Position numbers and translations under genes: made by a program. Below are positions 60,771 through 64,000 of a DNA stretch of 64,000 nucleotides, one piece after another. Numbering within the stretch: the first letter of the stretch is position 1; each line of letters opens with the position of its first letter. The DNA is from Salicibibacter cibarius (GTDB lineage: Bacteria; Bacillota; Bacilli; Bacillales; Marinococcaceae), in the NCBI RefSeq assembly GCF_016495725.1, contig NZ_CP054705.1:3720001-3784000 (forward strand), written 5' to 3'. A model generated the notes under the pieces. It worked only from the letters and a program-made list of their open reading frames with translations. It made no database searches and was not told where the DNA came from.

Positions 60771-63375
60771 GTGAAATACAGGGGATTCTCTATGAATCCT
60801 AACGTTACAACCGAGGATGGGAATGACGGAGCCATGTTTCCCGAAACCATCCCGCCAATACTCCTGCATGCGTCATGACAGACAGGTCATGGGGTTTGAA
60901 GACAGGTAGAGTCGGCAGAACGAAGGCTAGAGCCACCTTACGAGGAAGGTATGCCAACGGATATGCCGGACGGCTGAAAAACTGGATATGGTGAGAATGG
61001 TTTCCGTGGAGGGAAACTGACGAACAACCGAATGTACAGGTCTATAGTGGAACTATAGGGAAACCTATAGGCCATCCAACGATGGCGTGAGTAGCGTGGA
61101 GTAAAACTGCGCCTTCTGAAACACGCTATACCGAACAATGGCGGTATCTCGCTCACAGGCTTAAAGGGAACACCTACGTTCAGAAAGGATAGCTAGGTTG
61201 TAAGGGACTTGGAAAACAAGGAACGTTGAAACAAGGACTGTCATCCGAAACGTTTGCTATAAGACTTGATGTCGAAAGGCATTGATCCTTGCGAGGGTAG
61301 GGGCATGACCAATGAAACTCCTGTAATGGGAGGGGAGGAACAGCCCCAAGTCTAGCGAATGGAACGATCATTTTCCAAATGTGCATTGCATCGATCGGGT
61401 AAGAACGTGGGAACATCACTCTTTAGAGAGGATGCCACAATGCAAGCTTTACGTTATTGGGATTACTACGATATGACGGAAATATTCACGGATTTGTATG
61501 AAAAGTCCATCGAACGCCAAAGCTTTTCTCGTCTCTATGATGTCATCACATCACGGGAAAATATCCTTTTAGCCTATCGGACCATCAAATCCAACAAAGG
61601 TTCAAAGACATCGGGAACCGACGGGAAAACCATTGCCGATTTAAAATCGTGGTCGGAAGAAGATTTAATCGCTGAAGTCGGAAGCAAACTCAAAAACTAC
61701 TGCCCAAAGAAAGTACGAAGGAAGTGGATTGAAAAAGATAACGGGAAATGGCGACCACTGGGCATTCCATGTATACTTGATCGTATTATCCAGCAATGTT
61801 TTAAACAAGTGCTGGAACCGATTGCGGAAGCACAATTTTACAATCACAGCTATGGATTTCGCCCACTTCGGTCTGCTCATCATGCCATGGCAAGAATCCA
61901 ATTTTTGATTAATCAGGCACACTTCCACTTTGTGGTAGACATTGATATCAAAAGTTTCTTTGACAATATCAATCACACACTACTGATCAAGCAATTGTGG
62001 AATATGGGCATACAAGATCGCAAAGTGATGGCATGCATCTCGAAAATGCTAAAAGCTGAGATCGACGGAGAGGGAACTCCAGTTCGTGGCGTGCCGCAAG
62101 GTGGATTGTTGTCAACGTTACTTTCAAATGTCGTGTTGAATGATTTAGACCAATGGGTCGCCGATCAATGGGAGTTCTTCCCGTTATCAAAACCCTATCA
62201 ATCCAAAGAAGGCGAAAGAAATGCCAAGAAACGCACCCGACTCAAAGAAGGTTACCTTATCCGTTATGCAGATGACTTTAAAATCCTCTGTAAAGATGGG
62301 GAAACAGCTCAGAAATGGTATCATGCGGTTCGCCTATACCTCAAAGACCGTTTGAAACTGGATATATCGCCAGAGAAATCCCAAATTGTGAATCTGAGGA
62401 AAAAGGAATCGGAATTTCTCGGGTTCACCATCCGTGCGAATAAAAAGGGCAAAAAGAGAGTTGCGCATACAGGGATCAAAGCAGTGAAAAAGCAGAAGAT
62501 CAAACAAGAAGCGAAAAAGCTTATTCGAAGAATAAGATCTTCCCCATCTGCACTCAACGCACTCCTCTTCAATAGTTTTGTTTCTGGACTGCATCAATAC
62601 TTTAAACGAGCCACAAAAGTAAATCTAGAGTTCTCGCGTCTTGCCTACGATCTTCAACCGTACATCTACAATCGTCTCGGACCTGTAGGAAAATATGAAC
62701 ACCCTAATAATCCGCCACCCACGTATAAAAAGCTCTATAAACAAAGCTTTAAAACGTTCAAAATTTGTGGCGTGTATTTATTTCCCCTTGCCGATGTAAA
62801 AACCGTCCATGCGATGGGTTTTACGCCAACCGTTACCCCTTACACGAAGAAAGGTAGGGAAAAGATTCACAAACGGTTACGTCCAGATTTAGGGCGAGAG
62901 ATCGGGGTGCTGATGAAAGCAACGATTCCTCATCGAAGTGTCGAATATTTGGATAATCGAATCAGCCGATACAGCATGAAAATGGGGAAATGCGAGATTA
63001 CAGGCATGGAGTTGCCCGCCTCGGAAGTTCATTGCCATCATTACATTCCAAGGCAGCTGGGTGGAACCGATCAATTTCATAACTTGCGAATTGTTCATAA
63101 GGATGTACACCGTCTCATCCATCATACGGATGATGAAAAGGTGCGAATCCTTCTTCGTCAATATAAAATCAACGCATTGCAATTAGAAAAGATCAACAGG
63201 TATCGAGAACAATGTAGATTACGAAGCATCGAGCAATCCTAATCACAGAAGTAACGAGGAACTTATGATCCAGTATATTTCGTTAGATGGAACGCGGAGT
63301 GCGGGGAAACTTGCACGCTCCGTGTGGAGCAGGGGAAAAGCTAGAGATCACGTCAAAGGCTTACCTATTGCTGAC
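60771..63375 (+). mobile_element. Group II intron inside tnpB
   Basis: About 2605 nt. Proposed 5' end GTGAAATAC at 60771. A domain V-like stem (CGGAGTGCGGGGAAACTTGC and its partner, about 63294-63330) and a domain VI lead to a 3' end at CTGAC (63375). Joining the exons gives HFLA-DVGIYKFAVLSDG in one frame, which is how the ends were chosen. The intron carries an RT with an HNH endonuclease, unlike the one at 36.5 kb, so it is a different class. The 5' boundary is less sure than the 3'. Confidence 0.75.
61440..63242 (+). CDS. Group II intron RT/maturase with HNH endonuclease
   Basis: 600 residues from MQALRYWDYYDM (GAGAGGATG upstream). RT motifs SYGFRPLRSAHHAM, GVPQGGLLSTLLSNVVLND and catalytic YADD in IRYADDFKIL; maturase region; C-terminal HNH endonuclease (CEITGMELPASEVHCHHYIP then NLRIVHKDVHRLIH). 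Such proteins splice and home by target-primed reverse transcription. The frame is intact, so the intron may still be active. Confidence 0.93.
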   Translation: MQALRYWDYYDMTEIFTDLYEKSIERQSFSRLYDVITSRENILLAYRTIKSNKGSKTSGTDGKTIADLKSWSEEDLIAEVGSKLKNYCPKKVRRKWIEKDNGKWRPLGIPCILDRIIQQCFKQVLEPIAEAQFYNHSYGFRPLRSAHHAMARIQFLINQAHFHFVVDIDIKSFFDNINHTLLIKQLWNMGIQDRKVMACISKMLKAEIDGEGTPVRGVPQGGLLSTLLSNVVLNDLDQWVADQWEFFPLSKPYQSKEGERNAKKRTRLKEGYLIRYADDFKILCKDGETAQKWYHAVRLYLKDRLKLDISPEKSQIVNLRKKESEFLGFTIRANKKGKKRVAHTGIKAVKKQKIKQEAKKLIRRIRSSPSALNALLFNSFVSGLHQYFKRATKVNLEFSRLAYDLQPYIYNRLGPVGKYEHPNNPPPTYKKLYKQSFKTFKICGVYLFPLADVKTVHAMGFTPTVTPYTKKGREKIHKRLRPDLGREIGVLMKATIPHRSVEYLDNRISRYSMKMGKCEITGMELPASEVHCHHYIPRQLGGTDQFHNLRIVHKDVHRLIHHTDDEKVRILLRQYKINALQLEKINRYREQCRLRSIEQS

Positions 63376-63927
63376 TGATGTTGGGATTTATAAGTTTGCC
63401 GTGCTATCGGATGGAACCAACGTCAAAAATCCGAGATTCCTTCTGAAGGCAGAAAAAAATTGAAACGAGCACAAAAGAAACTTTCCCGCATGAAGCAAGG
63501 CTCAAATAACTGGAAGAAACAGCTTCAAAACGTACAGCAGCTGCACATAAAAGTGGCAAACCAACGACGTGATTTTCTTCATAAGTGAAGTTATCAGCTT
63601 TCGAAAACGTATAAATTCGTTTTTGTAGAAGACTTGAAGATCCAAAATATGGTGGAAAACCGCCATTTGGCAAAATCGGTTCATGACGCTGGTTGGGGTG
63701 CTTTTTGTCAAAAACTTGACTACAAGTGTAAAAATAATGGTGGCTCATTTGTAAGAATTAAACCCCATTATACCAGTCAAAACTGTTCCAGCTGCGGGGA
63801 GCGTGTGAAAATGGCCCTGTCCGTTCGCGCGCACGTATGCCAGTCATGCGGCACCGTTTTAGACCGCGACCATAATGCTGCCATCAATATTGTGTCCAAC
63901 TGTATAAATAAAAGGTTTCGACTGTAG
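63376..63927 (+). pseudogene. tnpB: IS605-family TnpB, 3' exon
   Basis: Begins DVGIYKFAVLSDG, the RuvC-I strand with its catalytic Asp. Continues through LKRAQKKLSRMKQGSNNWKK to an in-frame stop near 63588, then VFVEDLKIQNM (RuvC-II Glu), the zinc finger CSSCGERV...CQSCG and DRDHNAAINI (RuvC-III Asp). All RuvC motifs are recognisable but the frame is broken. The sequence after the stop would have held the right end and omega-RNA region. Confidence 0.88.
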
Positions 63928-64000
63928 GGCAAGGTCCTGTCCGAACAATATAAAACAAAGCCCTGAGAGATGATGTAAGACCCGGTTCACATAGTACAAA

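Noticed and set aside
60301-60774. 157-codon frame as an independent gene
   Set aside because: It contains pieces of decayed TnpB in mixed frames and is better explained as part of the tnpB pseudogene.
60771-63375. IStron (group I intron plus IS605)
   Set aside because: The intervening sequence encodes a group II-type RT with HNH domain and has a domain V-like stem, so it is a group II intron.
1-64000. tRNA or rRNA genes
   Set aside because: No cloverleaf, GTTCRANNC loop or rRNA-like stretch was recognised on either strand by eye.

Overview
The window is chromosome from a Gram-positive member of the Bacillaceae. Many genes keep Bacillus subtilis identity and order: leuS, ytpA, ytoA, divergent metK/pckA, ytlA-ytlC-ytlD-ytkD, perR/katA, and yugN-pgi-yuzA-yugI. 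Exported and surface proteins are strongly acidic, which suggests a salt-adapted (halophilic or haloalkaliphilic) species. The genus cannot be fixed from sequence alone; something like Salicibibacter is only a guess.

Layout. 1-5.2 kb: leuS 5' end, pdp, an L-lactate-permease-family gene with a broken tail, and an mnmM/FAD-oxidoreductase pair probably involved in tRNA wobble-uridine modification. 5.2-9.8 kb: a Doc/AbrB toxin-antitoxin pair, the des-desK-desR membrane-fluidity circuit and a dead sinR. 9.8-16.7 kb: ytpA, ytoA, ampS, metK with a SAM riboswitch, a 52-bp tandem array, and pckA with a CcpN-like operator. 16.7-20.2 kb: mobile-element debris, then hbd, thiolase and a deleted enoyl-CoA hydratase. 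20.2-28.9 kb: an AT-rich catabolic island (IclR regulator, CoA-transferase, two crotonases, TAXI/TRAP transporter) carrying an intact-ended IS4-family element. 29-34.6 kb: ytlACD, ytkD, ywpF-like and patB. 34.6-38.7 kb: an orphan T-box-like sequence, a NERD protein, a small HTH protein and a group IIC intron whose ends can be placed exactly. 38.7-46.9 kb: a NatAB-like exporter, a ytr-like ABC operon with a frameshifted serine hydrolase, nupC and a thioesterase. 47-51.3 kb: a third 52-bp array, an hbd fragment, and a TetR-controlled oxidoreductase/SDR cluster. 51.4-58.7 kb: katA, perR, bdbD-bdbC, a VanY-type peptidase, yugN, pgi, yuzA, yugI. 58.7-64 kb: an NSS transporter and a decayed tnpB split by a second group II intron.

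The most unusual features are non-coding. Three unrelated intergenic sequence families each form tandem arrays of hairpin-like units with the same 52-bp period, one of them with strict ABABAB alternation. A separate ~94-bp hairpin element occurs three times, shows a compensatory base-pair change in one stem, and has one copy interrupted by the group IIC intron. Gene decay is frequent: sinR, lctP tail, enoyl-CoA hydratase, serine hydrolase, tnpB and an hbd fragment. That fits a genome heavily worked by mobile elements.
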